The position numbers were made by a program, and so were the translations under genes. Source: Entoloma clypeatum (taxonomy: Eukaryota > Basidiomycota > Agaricomycetes > Agaricales > Entolomataceae). From it: a stretch of DNA of 64,000 nt. Below, piece by piece: positions 20,334 through 30,579 of the stretch (within the stretch, counting starts at the first letter, position 1; each line of letters begins with the position of its first letter). The stretch spans positions 1,736,001 to 1,800,000 of the forward strand of contig OY751486.1 of NCBI GenBank assembly GCA_963565915.1, written 5' to 3'. The notes under the pieces were generated by a model. That model was given only the letters and a program-made list of their open reading frames with translations. It did no database searches and was not told the origin of the DNA.

Positions 20334-20817
20334 TGTTACATTCCGATCCATTCCGACGATTTCCGACCAATCCCGACACCTCCGACACCTCCGACATTTT
20401 GACTAATACTTATTATGCATACTTACTGTTATGAATCTCGTTACTACGTACATTACTTACATCCGACCATTTTACTTATGTTAAGAATCTCCAACAGCCA
20501 CTCGTTATCCGACTCCGACGAAGCCACACGTCCTCCGACATAGTATTTAAACTTATGTAGAATCGTGTATTAGCTTCAGTTTGAATATCAACTTAGATTC
20601 GACATCATACCTCCCGTCCTCTTTCCGACTCTTAACTTGAGTCCGACCTCCAACCTCCGATCCTCCGATCCTCTGAAATAAGGACACCAACGTATTAGCG
20701 AGGGCGCAACACACAAGTTGAAGCCAAGTCCTTGCCCCTACGTTGCACACGCTCCGACCCTCCGACCTTCCGACGCGTCCGACGTAGCTCCGACGTTTTG
20801 TCGATCAGTTCTTAACA
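20334..20817 (+). repeat. 3' LTR, gypsy lineage 1
   Basis: 484 bases, preceded by the polypurine tract AAGGGGGAAATAC (20321-20333). It differs from the 5' LTR by one 9-base CACCTCCGA unit and eight substitutions, all CpG to TpG or CpA in one copy or the other. It ends ...TTCTTAACA at 20817, directly against copia sequence. Confidence 0.94.
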
Positions 20818-22482
20818 GCGGTCGGGGAGGCGGGCGATTACGCCCCCAGAAGGTGAGACGAGGTTGACCCCAGAGGGACCAAAGCTCACGGAGCATGGGA
20901 GGGAGTCAATGAGGCAGCTGACGGAAAGAAGGTGGACAGTGGAGGATGGTATATAAAGAGTGTTGTCAAGGGTAATATGTCCATGGTCAACGACGAGTTT
21001 GATGGTTCCGACACCAACAGCACTGATGGAAGACCCGTTGACACCTTTCACGAGGCAATTGGTGATTGGTTGAAGCGAAATGAAATCACCGTGTTCTGGT
21101 GATATGTGAGTCGTGCAGCCACTGTCAAGTAGGAAGGGTGATGACTTAGTTGAGATGTCGCAAAGGCGGGCGGAAGCCTCAATGGGAGGTATCGAGATGG
21201 CAGAGAAATCCACATCCCTGGAGCGTTGCAACCAGTCAACGGATGATGTGAGCTTGTCCTGGAGATCAAGCCATGTGCAGTTGGCGTATTCCTCAAGGTC
21301 AGGGGGGGTCATGGCATCCAAAACGAGGTCTGAGAGCTCATCCGTGAGTAGGTGGGCAAAATTCGCCTCGGTCTCCTTCTCAAGCAATAACATGGTTCAT
21401 GATGATTCGTCCAGAATATATGCGTGATTTTGGTTATCACAATAAACCGGTTGTGATGACTTTGAAGAGGGGGGTGTCGACGAGGGTAAGGGCAAGGTGC
21501 CATTAGATCGTGACGAGGAGGGTGTGGATGATGATTTTGCCTCAGAAGATCCTCATTTCTTGCCTCCGGATCGGCGCTCCTTGTTTTGTGCCTCACGTTG
21601 GGCGTAGGCGGCGCTACTGATGGATTTGCCTGCCATGCCGCTACCTTCTTTGACGCAAAACTGGATGAGATGAGTGGTTCCCGTGCAGTTTGTGCATACA
21701 AGTGATGACCGTCTTTGCTGGTCTCCACCACGGGCAGTGAAGGCTTCGCCGGGAGTGTTGTGTGTCGATTCGGCGTCCCGGACCCGTTGCTCAAGGTCCA
21801 GGCGTGATCGTATATGCGCAGCAGTGTAAGGGGCGGAATCTGTCGAGTTTGACAATCCGTTGATGATTGCATCACGTATGCCCTGAAAGTCCGGTCTGGA
21901 GAGGGCCAACAGCATGAGAATGACAAGGAAGTTGTCAGCCGTAGGAGGACCCATCGCCCAAATGTGTTCATTTAGGGTGCGAAGTTGCTCAGATGTCGTG
22001 GAGAAAGAGGTAGATGTGGAGTACTGAATCGTGAATCCTTCTTGAATGAGCTGGATCTGGGCAACTGTACCCTGGCATCTGTGGCGGGTTTGGAGAGTAG
22101 TCCACATCGAAAGGGAAGTCGTGCAGGCTTCGATTCCCGAGTATTCTGTGGGCAAGCAGTGGGATAGTATGAACGCATGGACTGCCGCGTCATTGATCCC
22201 CCAGTTCTCATTCGCTCGTGGTTCTATGTCGGCATCTGGCTCAGCTACCTTGCCTTGGAGATATAAGTGAAGTCCTGATGAAAGTTGCAGTATGAGTGTA
22301 ACATGTTTGCTCCAAGATTGCCAGTTGTTCAAGGCAAGGTCAAGGTCTGCATGGTCTTTCCATCCGCTGTCATTGATTTGGTGCACAGCGACGGACGGTG
22401 AAGAGATGTCGGTCGTGATGGGAACCTTTGGTGGGGACGGCGGAGGAGCCGGCAGGGAATCTGGGCTCGTTGGGTTCGTCAT
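20818..22482 (-). pseudogene. Copia gag-protease, truncated
   Basis: From ATG 22482 the minus-strand frame encodes a copia Gag of about 309 residues with a C-x2-C...H...C knuckle-like end. After a TGA at 21553-21555 the same frame continues into a Ser-rich linker, a second TGA (21397-21399), and the copia protease with Leu-Leu-Asp-Ser-Gly-Cys-Thr-Thr-His-Ile. It is cut at 20817 by the lineage-1 LTR, so integrase, RT and RNase H are absent. Both stops may derive from CGA. Confidence 0.88.
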
Positions 22483-22570
22483 AATGGACTAGTATCCAAG
22501 TGGATGGTAGTTGGGCGCAAAGACGATGTTTGATGTGGACTATATGCGGTTACAATCCTAGATTCAGGCG

Positions 22571-22582
22571 GGGCCCATAACC
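22571..22582 (-). promoter_or_regulatory. Copia primer-binding site, initiator-tRNA half type
   Basis: On the minus strand GGTTATGGGCCC directly follows a ...TTCTTACA sequence that looks like an LTR end. It is complementary to the anticodon stem-loop of initiator methionine tRNA, as in Drosophila copia, which primes from a cleaved tRNA half. The gag ATG follows 88 bases later. The LTR itself (22583 to perhaps 22730) has unresolved borders; a 24-base motif CAGTTGATTTCGTTCATCAG.. occurs twice in it (about 22607 and 22725). Confidence 0.6.
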
Positions 22583-22849
22583 TGTAAGAATCTGTACCAT
22601 AACTGCTCAGCTGATGAACGAAATCAACTGTATTCCGTATACTAACCTGTACCGTAACTGCTGTAGTAAGGGATAAGTAAGTATATGGAATGTGGGGGAG
22701 GACGCGTGCACATACATACCTCAGCTGATGAACGAAATCAACTGAGGGAAGTAGACGCGCCCAAGGAAGGTATATAAGGGAATGGGATGATTATATAATA
22801 TGATAACGTGACTGAAGGTGTGGACGCGCATCGTGGTGAAATCCCCAGA

Positions 22850-24169
22850 CTCATATGGTTTATTTGGCACAAAATATCCGCAACCATCGTTTAAGGAGAC
22901 GTCATCCGGGTCATCACGTTTATTCTTACGTTGGAGTTGGAAGTTGCCATCCGTAGAAATATACAGCATGTATTTGTGCCTGCGCAATAGTGAGTAGTAG
23001 GGAATTAAAATAAGAAAACTCAAACTTACGCTTCAGATTCATCAGCGGTCATCATAGTTTCCTGTTCAATGTTGAATCCGACTTCGGGGCACGAAGGGCA
23101 TCTGAGTGTGAGTGAGCCAGGCCGACGGTGTCGTAAGATTGAGTCAATTTTGTGAGCTTGCCCAGCCCGGTGTTTGACGGTGAGCAATCGCCATATTTGG
23201 GATGTCCTCCTGAACTCGCGATATCTGGGCTTGAGTAAGAGAGTGAGCGTTGTGAGGTTGACCTCATAAAAGCAACCTACCGGCACGATCTGTGGGCGGG
23301 CCTTGTTTGTATGACCTACGATGGCCTCATAATAATCCTGAGCCGACTTCTTAGATGTTTCCACGTGGGCCTGGAAGTCACAAAGGACAGCAAAAGAGAA
23401 GACCATCTCTGGTTGATTGACAGAGGCTGGAAAGAGCGCCGCACGCGTCAATTGCACAAGTTCGGAAGGTGCATCGACACAATAGCACCATTCAACATGC
23501 AACTGCTGAATCCCATTGGTGTGGACAGATACAAGTTCGCATCCTGTGGGTTTCGTCACATTGTTGGGGCATTGCGCTCCGTAATGGCCCAGATATAGGA
23601 CAGCTCTGAGTTCCATGAGCCAGACACGCTTGAAGAACTTGCCGTTCCAGCAGGTAATGAAGTGGAAGGGGTTGTGAATGTGTGATGATAGGATGCAAGC
23701 CTTGCATTCAGGATGTGCTTGGAAACAGTCCCGGCACTGGTAAAGTGCTGCGTCCCGCTGGCATTGGCATTTATCGTTCACAGCAGGATCAAAGCGGTGA
23801 AATAGTATTGCATCTTGAAGTGGTTGGAGGTGGGCCTGGAACGAGTCCATCACCACTGATGCCCCCTGATTTACAGAGTGAGAGTTGTCTTGGTAATATT
23901 AAAGGGAAACTCACATATTTACGTTTATCACCCTCCTCTTCCACCGTTTCCCAATCCTCTTCATCCCCGGGGAACCCCTCTGCGATGGGTGGCGGTGGCG
24001 CCGACGGCGGAAAACGGGGCTTCTTCGCAGGTGGTGTTTCAATTTTCTGATACGATTGAGAGGATACGCCGCTGGAGGCATGACCTATTCCGCTGAGAAG
24101 GATGTTGGTCTCTTCATCAAGGTCGTAGATGTCCCCGTTACCGAAGACGCATTTTCGTGACTGCTTCAT
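22850..24169 (-). pseudogene. CxC2-type KDZ transposase gene, N-terminal part only
   Basis: Three exons: 24169-23915 (acidic/proline-rich lead), 23865-23030, and from 22979, separated by 49- and 50-base GT-AG introns that keep frame. Exon 2 holds the CxC2-like cysteine cluster typical of basidiomycete KDZ (Kyakuja-Dileera-Zisupton) transposases (C-x-C...C-x2-C...C-x2-C...H...C, about 23780-23640). Exon 3 begins the KDZ core ('Asp-Gly-Asn-Phe-Gln-Leu-Gln-Arg-Lys-Asn-Lys-Arg'). Homology ends near 22850, so the catalytic domain is missing. The neighbouring copia LTR region may have caused the truncation. The exons are open, but the product cannot be a complete transposase. Confidence 0.85.
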
Positions 24170-25900
24170 GGTGCCAGAGCGAGGGTGTGAGACGAACAGG
24201 GGAGAGGGGACTCGTCATCAAAATGGCCACTATTGTGAGCCCCCCCTTGTCTGAGACGATGCTTTGATGGCCTAAGATCAATGTGATTAATACAAGGTGG
24301 CCAAGAATTGAGGAATAAAGGAAAAAAATTGGAATATGAACTTGGGCGATGGAGTGAAGAGTCAATGGGAATGTCATTGAAGTCCTCAAAAGATACAGCG
24401 TGCAAGACAATGAAAAACGGCCATAAAAGATTAGTGAGTGAATACATATTAATTGGTAGGTAGTAGCAAAGGTAATGTCGCAGTATGAGGGGTCGTGGAT
24501 TTGTATTCGCAGGGTTGAGGAAGACGGCAAAAAAAGAGCGGCGACAACACACACACCTCATCAAAAGTGCGCGGAAAGACAAATAAAGAGCAAAAAACCG
24601 CCATCCCAAGTCAGACTCCCGTCGGATGAGGCGTGAGTTCTGGAAATTCTGCACGCCTATGAAACGTAGCCGAATCCCCATGGACCGCGGGAAGCGGGGA
24701 CTGCAGTGTGCTCGGGACACCCTGGCCACCAAGCTGGGGGCAGGTTCATTCGAGAATGTGTCCGTCTAATGACGGGTCCAATGAACGTCATTGCAAACAC
24801 CTACCGATAACCAAGGAGGGTCAGCAAGCGAGGGACGACGAACATGCAAGTTGCACACACACCTCTGGGCTCCGAGGAAACGCCTGTTGCCCATACCTTT
24901 GCCCAGATCCCTCTCCGCTTCCGTTTCCCCACCCCATGGCCTGTGATATGTTAAACCGGCCATGCACGGCACTAGCCACATGAGCAGCATGTATGTCGCC
25001 GAAAGGACAAGTTGAGGACAGGTCATGCGGTGGCGAGAGCGGCTGGCGTTTGAGAAGGTGGGGTGTGCATGAAGGAACTTTGCAGTAGATAGGATTTTGT
25101 TAGTTAAGATAACAAATAGGTATAGACATACCTAGAGTCCGATGCTGAGCGTTCCGTGAGCAGAGCGTGAAGTTTTGAATGCGAGAGGGCTTAGATGGGG
25201 ACCGTACGTCTACAGATCACTAAGTGTGTTCAGATCGTTAGTATTCATCAATGAAACAAAGAGTGGGAGGACTTACCAGAGTGCCCCCAGTCTTTTCGAG
25301 GGGTTTTCATTGGCAGACATGTACCCTGATGATGTCCTTTTTTAGTTATAATAAGTGCAGACGATTAAGATGTGAGAAGGGTTCACCTACAGTCATGTCT
25401 CCCGTCAAAGCTCCAGGTGTTACGACCTGCAATCTCGAGGGTAGGAGAGGACGAGGAATAAACGGCGCGAACTTAAGTCACCACCTGAGCAATCATGTGG
25501 TCATGTGCATGTGCATTGCGCGTTCGTTGATTCACTGATTGTTGAATCAGCTGATGCACGACAGACCCTTGACAGTCAATCACTATAAGTAGGTGTTGAT
25601 GACCCACATCGCTCCCCTTCCTTCCCTACCAGCACATTGGTGCTCGGGCCTGTCCTCATGTACCACCACTCTGCGCCATGGATACCAAGGTACCTTTTCC
25701 AGCCGCCGTTGCTGACATTCAGATAGGGCAGTCATTCGTTTGAGAAGGGCCTTGTTGTTCTCTTGTCTGTGCGGCCAGTCGTATCTAAGTTTCCATTTCC
25801 TTGCATTCAATCATCCAGTATTGATCGACTTCTTGTTTATACAAGGATGCAATTCAATCTCATCGTCCCATAAATCCACGTGTTCGCTTTCCTGTTGAGT
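24170..25900. other. Unassigned stretch, no supported gene
   Basis: Short open frames occur on both strands (24166-24732 minus, 24708-24983 plus), but none shows a domain, splice structure or biased codon pattern I can defend. A CCCACATCGCTCC motif near 25600 resembles one near 32948 in an inverted-repeat element. Confidence 0.3.
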
Positions 25901-26404
25901 CCACCCCTTTCTTGCTATGCCTTGCGGTCATCCCGGTAAAGCTGGGCGTAACTACTTTCTCCCCCCGACTCGCACACAGACAAACCCACCAGCAGGACCC
26001 TCTGCTGCGGCGCAGAGTCACGCCCGCATCCCTCGGGCCGCTAACCGACCAGACCTCTTTTTCCGCTGGAGCGATAGCACTTTGAAGGCGAAGACCATCT
26101 GTCGCAAGGACAACGATCGCCGGACTCCAACCGGGTACAGGAATGGGTTGGACCACCCCCAGACTTGCCCTCCACAAGCCCTCACAAGAACCACCAGCTT
26201 GGTCTCCACCATATCAATGTCGGTCGCCCCACTGTCAAGTCGTTGGGTTTCTGGATGTGCCGTGTATGTCAGAATTCTCTTATCTATGCCCTCTATTGAC
26301 TACATTCACGGTAGTGCCTGACTTGCAAAAGGCAGGTCTTTCTCTCGGATGCGATTCCAGAGAGCTTCTGGCGTGGGACCGAGTTCGAGCAATGGCTCTG
26401 TATC

Positions 26405-27074
26405 CGTGATGTCGAACTCCGGCCTACACCAAGAGGTTCCCAAGCATCCCCAGTCACCAATGCCTCTGTATCAGCACCACTCGTATCCCCCTCGCATGAG
26501 CGTTCTTCTTTGGTCCCTTCAGCCGCCATCACCTCCCCGTCTGTCACTCCAGCATCTAGCTCCCACCACGTTGCCATTGTGGCCAAGTCCTCCGGTGGCT
26601 CACCCACTCGCAGCATCATGGATACTCGCCCAAATGCTACTGCAATGGTGCGCGTTTGGATTACAGTATGTCCTCTGGCAGAACATATAATGGCATATGC
26701 TCTAACTCCTTCTATAGAATATGAAGTTCTTCGACATTACCGTTACTTCCAGCCCCGACGGACTCATCAAACTTCATGACTATTGTGTTCAACTCGGCGA
26801 GGGAGGTCTAGAGAATGAATTGGTGGACATATACAACACCACATCCAGGAAATGGGTTCAAACTCGGTGATCGACTCCAATCCCTATCTATTCCAATGGG
26901 CAGCTCATCTACGTGAAAGCAGAAACTGTCGATCGCCCAGACGGCTTTGATGAGGTTCTCGCATTCAACACTGGCTATGATGGATACACAGTGGACATGG
27001 AGGATGAAGATGATGTGGAGGTTGAATGGTACTCATCTCCCTCAGACCGCAAGGGAAAGGCTCGCGTCTTTTAA
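26405..27074 (+). pseudogene. Unknown two-exon gene, family member 1
   Basis: A Ser/Thr-rich exon (open from about 26405 to 26665) joins through a 52-base GTATGT...TATAG intron (26666-26717) in phase 0 to an exon starting Asn-Met-Lys-Phe-Phe. The second exon shares with family member 2 (28770-29189) the pattern 'Val-Thr-Ser-Ser-x-Asp-Gly..Lys-Leu-x-Asp-Tyr' and a later 'Thr-Pro-Ile..Ile-Tyr..Gln-Leu-Ile' motif. It carries a TGA at 26869-26871 and ends with an acidic tail at TAA 27072-27074. I cannot name the family. The upstream open frame 25917-26321 may be an earlier exon but is not linked with confidence. Confidence 0.4.
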
Positions 27075-28769
27075 TCCCAAAGACACATTTATTTATTCAG
27101 TAAGATATAAATGGTTGTACGATATCAATGTATTGTAAACCAAAACTCAACCATCCAAGAGCGCGAGACACAAGATAAAGGTATATCTTTTTGAGTTCTT
27201 TTCCCCTGTTTTTCAGCCTCACATCATTCATCCAGATTTCCCCTTCACCTCATCACATATTACGTTCCTGGGTCTTCCACCCTTACGACTTTTGCAGGCA
27301 ATAACCCTGTCAGATCTCTCGGTCCGCTCTCTGACACCGATATGTTTCTTATCCATCATGATGGCTTCTGCATGGCCCCTGAGGAAGCTCGCCACGCCAA
27401 TAACAGGTGCATCTGTGATACCGTACATTCGTGGGTCAGTTGAATCATGCATTGTGCTTCTTCCTCAAATTGACGAGACTATAGTGCTTATCCTGCAACC
27501 AGCAGGTCTTCGCAACATCCCTCACTTCCAGCGGCTCATCTGATTGCCCCATGCAAGCCATCGAGTCCGGGTCTGTTGAATTATCAGCTACTGATTCCCG
27601 CCTGCCTCTGGCTACCACAGCGGTGAGAAGCGAGTTTGTGATGAGCGCTGAAAATGCGAGAGACTCTGGTCAGAGCTCTACAAACACCTCAAACACCCAA
27701 CAACACTCTCAACAAATAGTTCAAGGGTGGCGGGAACTTAACCACTTATTTTGTAAGTAGTTAGACTCGTTTGTCTTTTGTAGAGAATCAACGCGAGGTC
27801 ACGCACATCGAAGCTCAAGGGTGATTCAATAAAATGTTATTAAGGAATTGAGTTTCCTCAGGGTTCACTGAGACTTCCTTTGGATGAGACTTAGAAAATC
27901 AAACCACTCAATCAATCACTGAGAGAGAGAGAGGGATTGGATCTGGCTGGGGGGCCTTTCTAATCTACAGTACATGGCAGGGAACTACAGTTTTATACAT
28001 GACAAGAGATGAAATATATATATAAGGTTTATCACAAGATATGTCCATAACAAATTGGTTTCCAGGGTATCTGTTATTTGGGCATGGTCCAAATATTCAC
28101 AGGGGTCTTTTAAACATATTTCCAAGGTGTCGAGAGGGCAACCGGCCCTGGCAGAGTGGAGCGACAAGAATGCGTTGTTTCGCGAGCATTCTAGAAGTCC
28201 GCATCAATATTGATGTTGTCGATCGATCGATCAAGTTCCCGGTTGATCAAGGGTCCGAAGGGTCACGGACCGGTAACCCGTTTCCAGGGTTTGGTCTATT
28301 TCTGGTAAGTCACACAGATCGACATCACGGCATCAGTGATCGTGGTGATGCGTGGGTATAGCTCTGCACGCGTTTGAGAACACAAGTCCCTGAGGCCCTC
28401 GATAAGTCCATATATAGCAATAGTCAGTGTATGGGGTGATGGGTCATAGAATATGTTAATATTGGTCCCCTCAATGGTCTTATCCATTGATAAATAGAAT
28501 GGTGGTGTCAAGTCTATGGTTAAGCCTTCAGGGAGACTGTTCCCATGATCATGAGCAAAGGGGGTCCAGTGGTATTTAGGCACTCATAGGTAGCCATTAG
28601 TACCATCAGTTCCAATAGAATATATTGTAAATGGGCCAACATCAGATTCTTTATATTGACAAAACCATGAGAAATGTGCCATTTCAAGCACAGCCGCTCA
28701 ACGGTCATATCAGCGGCTAACGCAAATGCTACGTTGAAGGTCTGGTTGTCCTCTATCTTCATTGGGTTG
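27075..28769. other. Unassigned stretch with weak ORFs and microsatellites
   Basis: Minus-strand frames at 27228-27452 and in the region up to about 27760 have some coding look, but are out of register with each other and match nothing I know. GAGAGAGAGAG (27921-27933) and ATATATATATA (28013-28023) are microsatellites. The minus-strand ORF 28296-28583 is unrecognised. Confidence 0.3.
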
Positions 28770-29189
28770 TATCGCTAAATAATGTGCACCCAGGAAACTG
28801 ACTATTTCGATCTCCCAGTCACATCCAGTGGTGATGGGACCGTGAAACTCAGTGACTACAAGACACGTCTCAGTGAAAAGGTGCTTGCAGGAGAGCGCAT
28901 CCATGTTTATCATCCTATCCTAAGGAATTGGTATCACGCCGCCTATCCCACACCCATTCTCATCTATCGCCCCGACCAACTCATCTGCATTCAACTCGAT
29001 ACTGTCGGTAACAATCCTGAAGATTTTTCAGCTTGCCTACACTGGAACCCTGACAGCCACATTGGTGTTGATGATGTAGAGGATAATTGGGGGCCTTTGG
29101 CCTCAGCTTGGACCCGTTCAGCGGACTTTTTCCCTCTCGTGGTGGCACGGAAACGGCCCGCTGCCCATGCCAGTACTTCCATTGTCTGA
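28770..29189 (+). CDS. Unknown protein, family member 2
   Basis: The open frame at 28782-29189 encodes about 135 residues. An AG acceptor near 28792 suggests the true exon begins at 'Glu-Thr-Asp-Tyr-Phe-Asp', aligning with the second exon of family member 1. Shared features are the 'Thr-Ser-Ser-Gly-Asp-Gly' start, 'Val-Tyr-x-x-x-x-Arg-x-Trp', and 'Pro-Ile..Ile-Tyr..Gln-Leu-Ile'. No premature stop is seen. First exon not identified. Function unknown; two copies within 2.2 kb suggest a repeat-borne gene. Confidence 0.4.
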
Positions 29190-29517
29190 CATCAAAGAGA
29201 AGGGCCAAGCCCTATGACATTTGAATGCGATATCTGCCCATATAAGTTTGATTTTTCTCGATAGTCTCATTGCACAATACAACGACTTATTGTTCCAATT
29301 TTATGAAATTCCACCTTTCCTTCCATTCATGACACTTCTTGTTACCGACTCCTGTTTCCCAGTTGTGGTAATCCCCCATTCTTTTCACCCCGTTTTCCAT
29401 CTTTGTTACATGCACTATTGTTCCCGCTTTGAACCTTCGATGAAAACTCCTTTCCCCGCCCGTGCCCATGATTTCTTGCCCCGCCTTTACTCACTGCGAT
29501 CAAAGAATCGAAGATCA

Positions 29518-29765
29518 TGACCGCTTCCTCTGCCACGCCATCCATTCCTCCTGACAACTCTCCTGAACACCACAAACAGCAGAAATTCACGGAGGACGAA
29601 GTGGATTTCTTAACTACTTGGCTGGGACCTTATCGTGCCGAACCCCTTGGTTAAGAAAGGATCCAAGAAGAAATGGATTAAGAAACATGTTTGCTCTGCC
29701 TATTACACCAAGTTCAACTCCGGAGCCCCCGGAGGCCCGGAAATTGGGCCGTTGGAAGACGTACA
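29518..29765 (+). pseudogene. 5' fragment of an unnamed basidiomycete repeat-family gene
   Basis: ATG 29518 opens a frame with a Phe-Thr-Glu-Asp-Glu-Val-Asp-Phe-Leu motif. After a frame change near 29635 it continues with Lys-Lys-Gly-Ser-Lys-Lys-Lys-Trp-Ile-Lys-Lys-His-Val. This resembles the start of a multicopy hypothetical family in agaricomycetes. It ends at LTR-like sequence near 29770. Confidence 0.35.
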
Positions 29766-29799
29766 TAGTACTGAGACCGGAGTGCAACTCCGGAAATGC

Positions 29800-30250
29800 A
29801 GAGGAACGACGAAGGGGAGGGACGTGGCTTCAACGTATGTGTTGCGCTGCTGTTTGTTGGATAAGGTGTCCCAATTTCAGGAGGTCGGAGGAGAGGTCGG
29901 AGGTGTGGAGGTTCTCGGAGAGGGACACACTGACATGGAAGTGATCGGACGACGTCGGAGTTGTGACTTGGACACAGTACTGAGCTCGTTGAAGAGTAAT
30001 GATGGAGGAAGAGCAGTAGATGATGATGTCGTCAGCGTATTGTACCACGGCGAGGATCTCTGGCATGAGATGAGAGTAGAGGAGTGAACTTTGTTGATAT
30101 TCAAACTGAGGAACTACAGGTATGGTACGAGCTTAAATATCTAAATGTAATTACTTTACGGAGATGGTCGGAGTAGGTCTGGAGTTGTGGCATAAGTTGC
30201 CAGCGACTGTAACGAACATCGGAGATGTCGGTCAGCGGACCATGCAGAAA
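29800..30250 (-). repeat. Gypsy LTR-like sequence, possibly a solo LTR
   Basis: GTCGGAG-rich on the plus strand (29880-29960), with further GTCGGA copies near 30165 and 30220. A core near 30090-30130 matches the LTR-like block near 7980-8020. No gag or pol adjoins it, so it may be a solo LTR. Ends not resolved. Confidence 0.4.
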
Positions 30251-30579
30251 AGGCGATGCATAAGTAAACGGGAATATGGATATGAAATGCATAAAGGCAT
30301 GGGGTTATGAATATGAAATGCGCAATGGCAATGTGCGGAGATGCAGAGGTAATGGATGTCCGGAATATTGGAGGATGATTGGAGTGGATCAGAGCTTTGG
30401 AAAATGGATATAACAAAATGTCTTTAAAATGGCAGAAACCCAATGTTTTGCCTCGGTGAATCTCAAAATATGATTTCTCACACATATCACCAAATTCATA
30501 TCTTGCCAATAACACTCCATGCTCATCAATTTTGGTGCTCTTTTGTGGTAGATCATGTTTCTAGACCATCTGTGGGTTA

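Larger units (their letters stand above)
13668..20817 (+). mobile_element. Full-length Ty3/gypsy chromovirus, lineage 1, copy 1
   Basis: A 7150-base element: 5' LTR 13668-14160, gag 14207-15433, pol to 19134, antisense accessory gene 19162-20167, polypurine tract 20321-20333, 3' LTR 20334-20817. LTRs start TGTTACATTCC and end TTAACA. Pol domain order (protease, RT, RNase H, integrase, chromodomain) identifies a chromovirus. The LTRs differ by 8 substitutions, all CpG transitions, and one 9-base repeat unit, so insertion was fairly recent. The flanks do not match (TGGAT before, GCGGT after): lineage-2 gag lies on the left, copia on the right. The leader between LTR and gag is only 46 bases and holds no obvious tRNA primer site. 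A gag stop and an integrase active-site change make it non-autonomous now. Confidence 0.95.
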
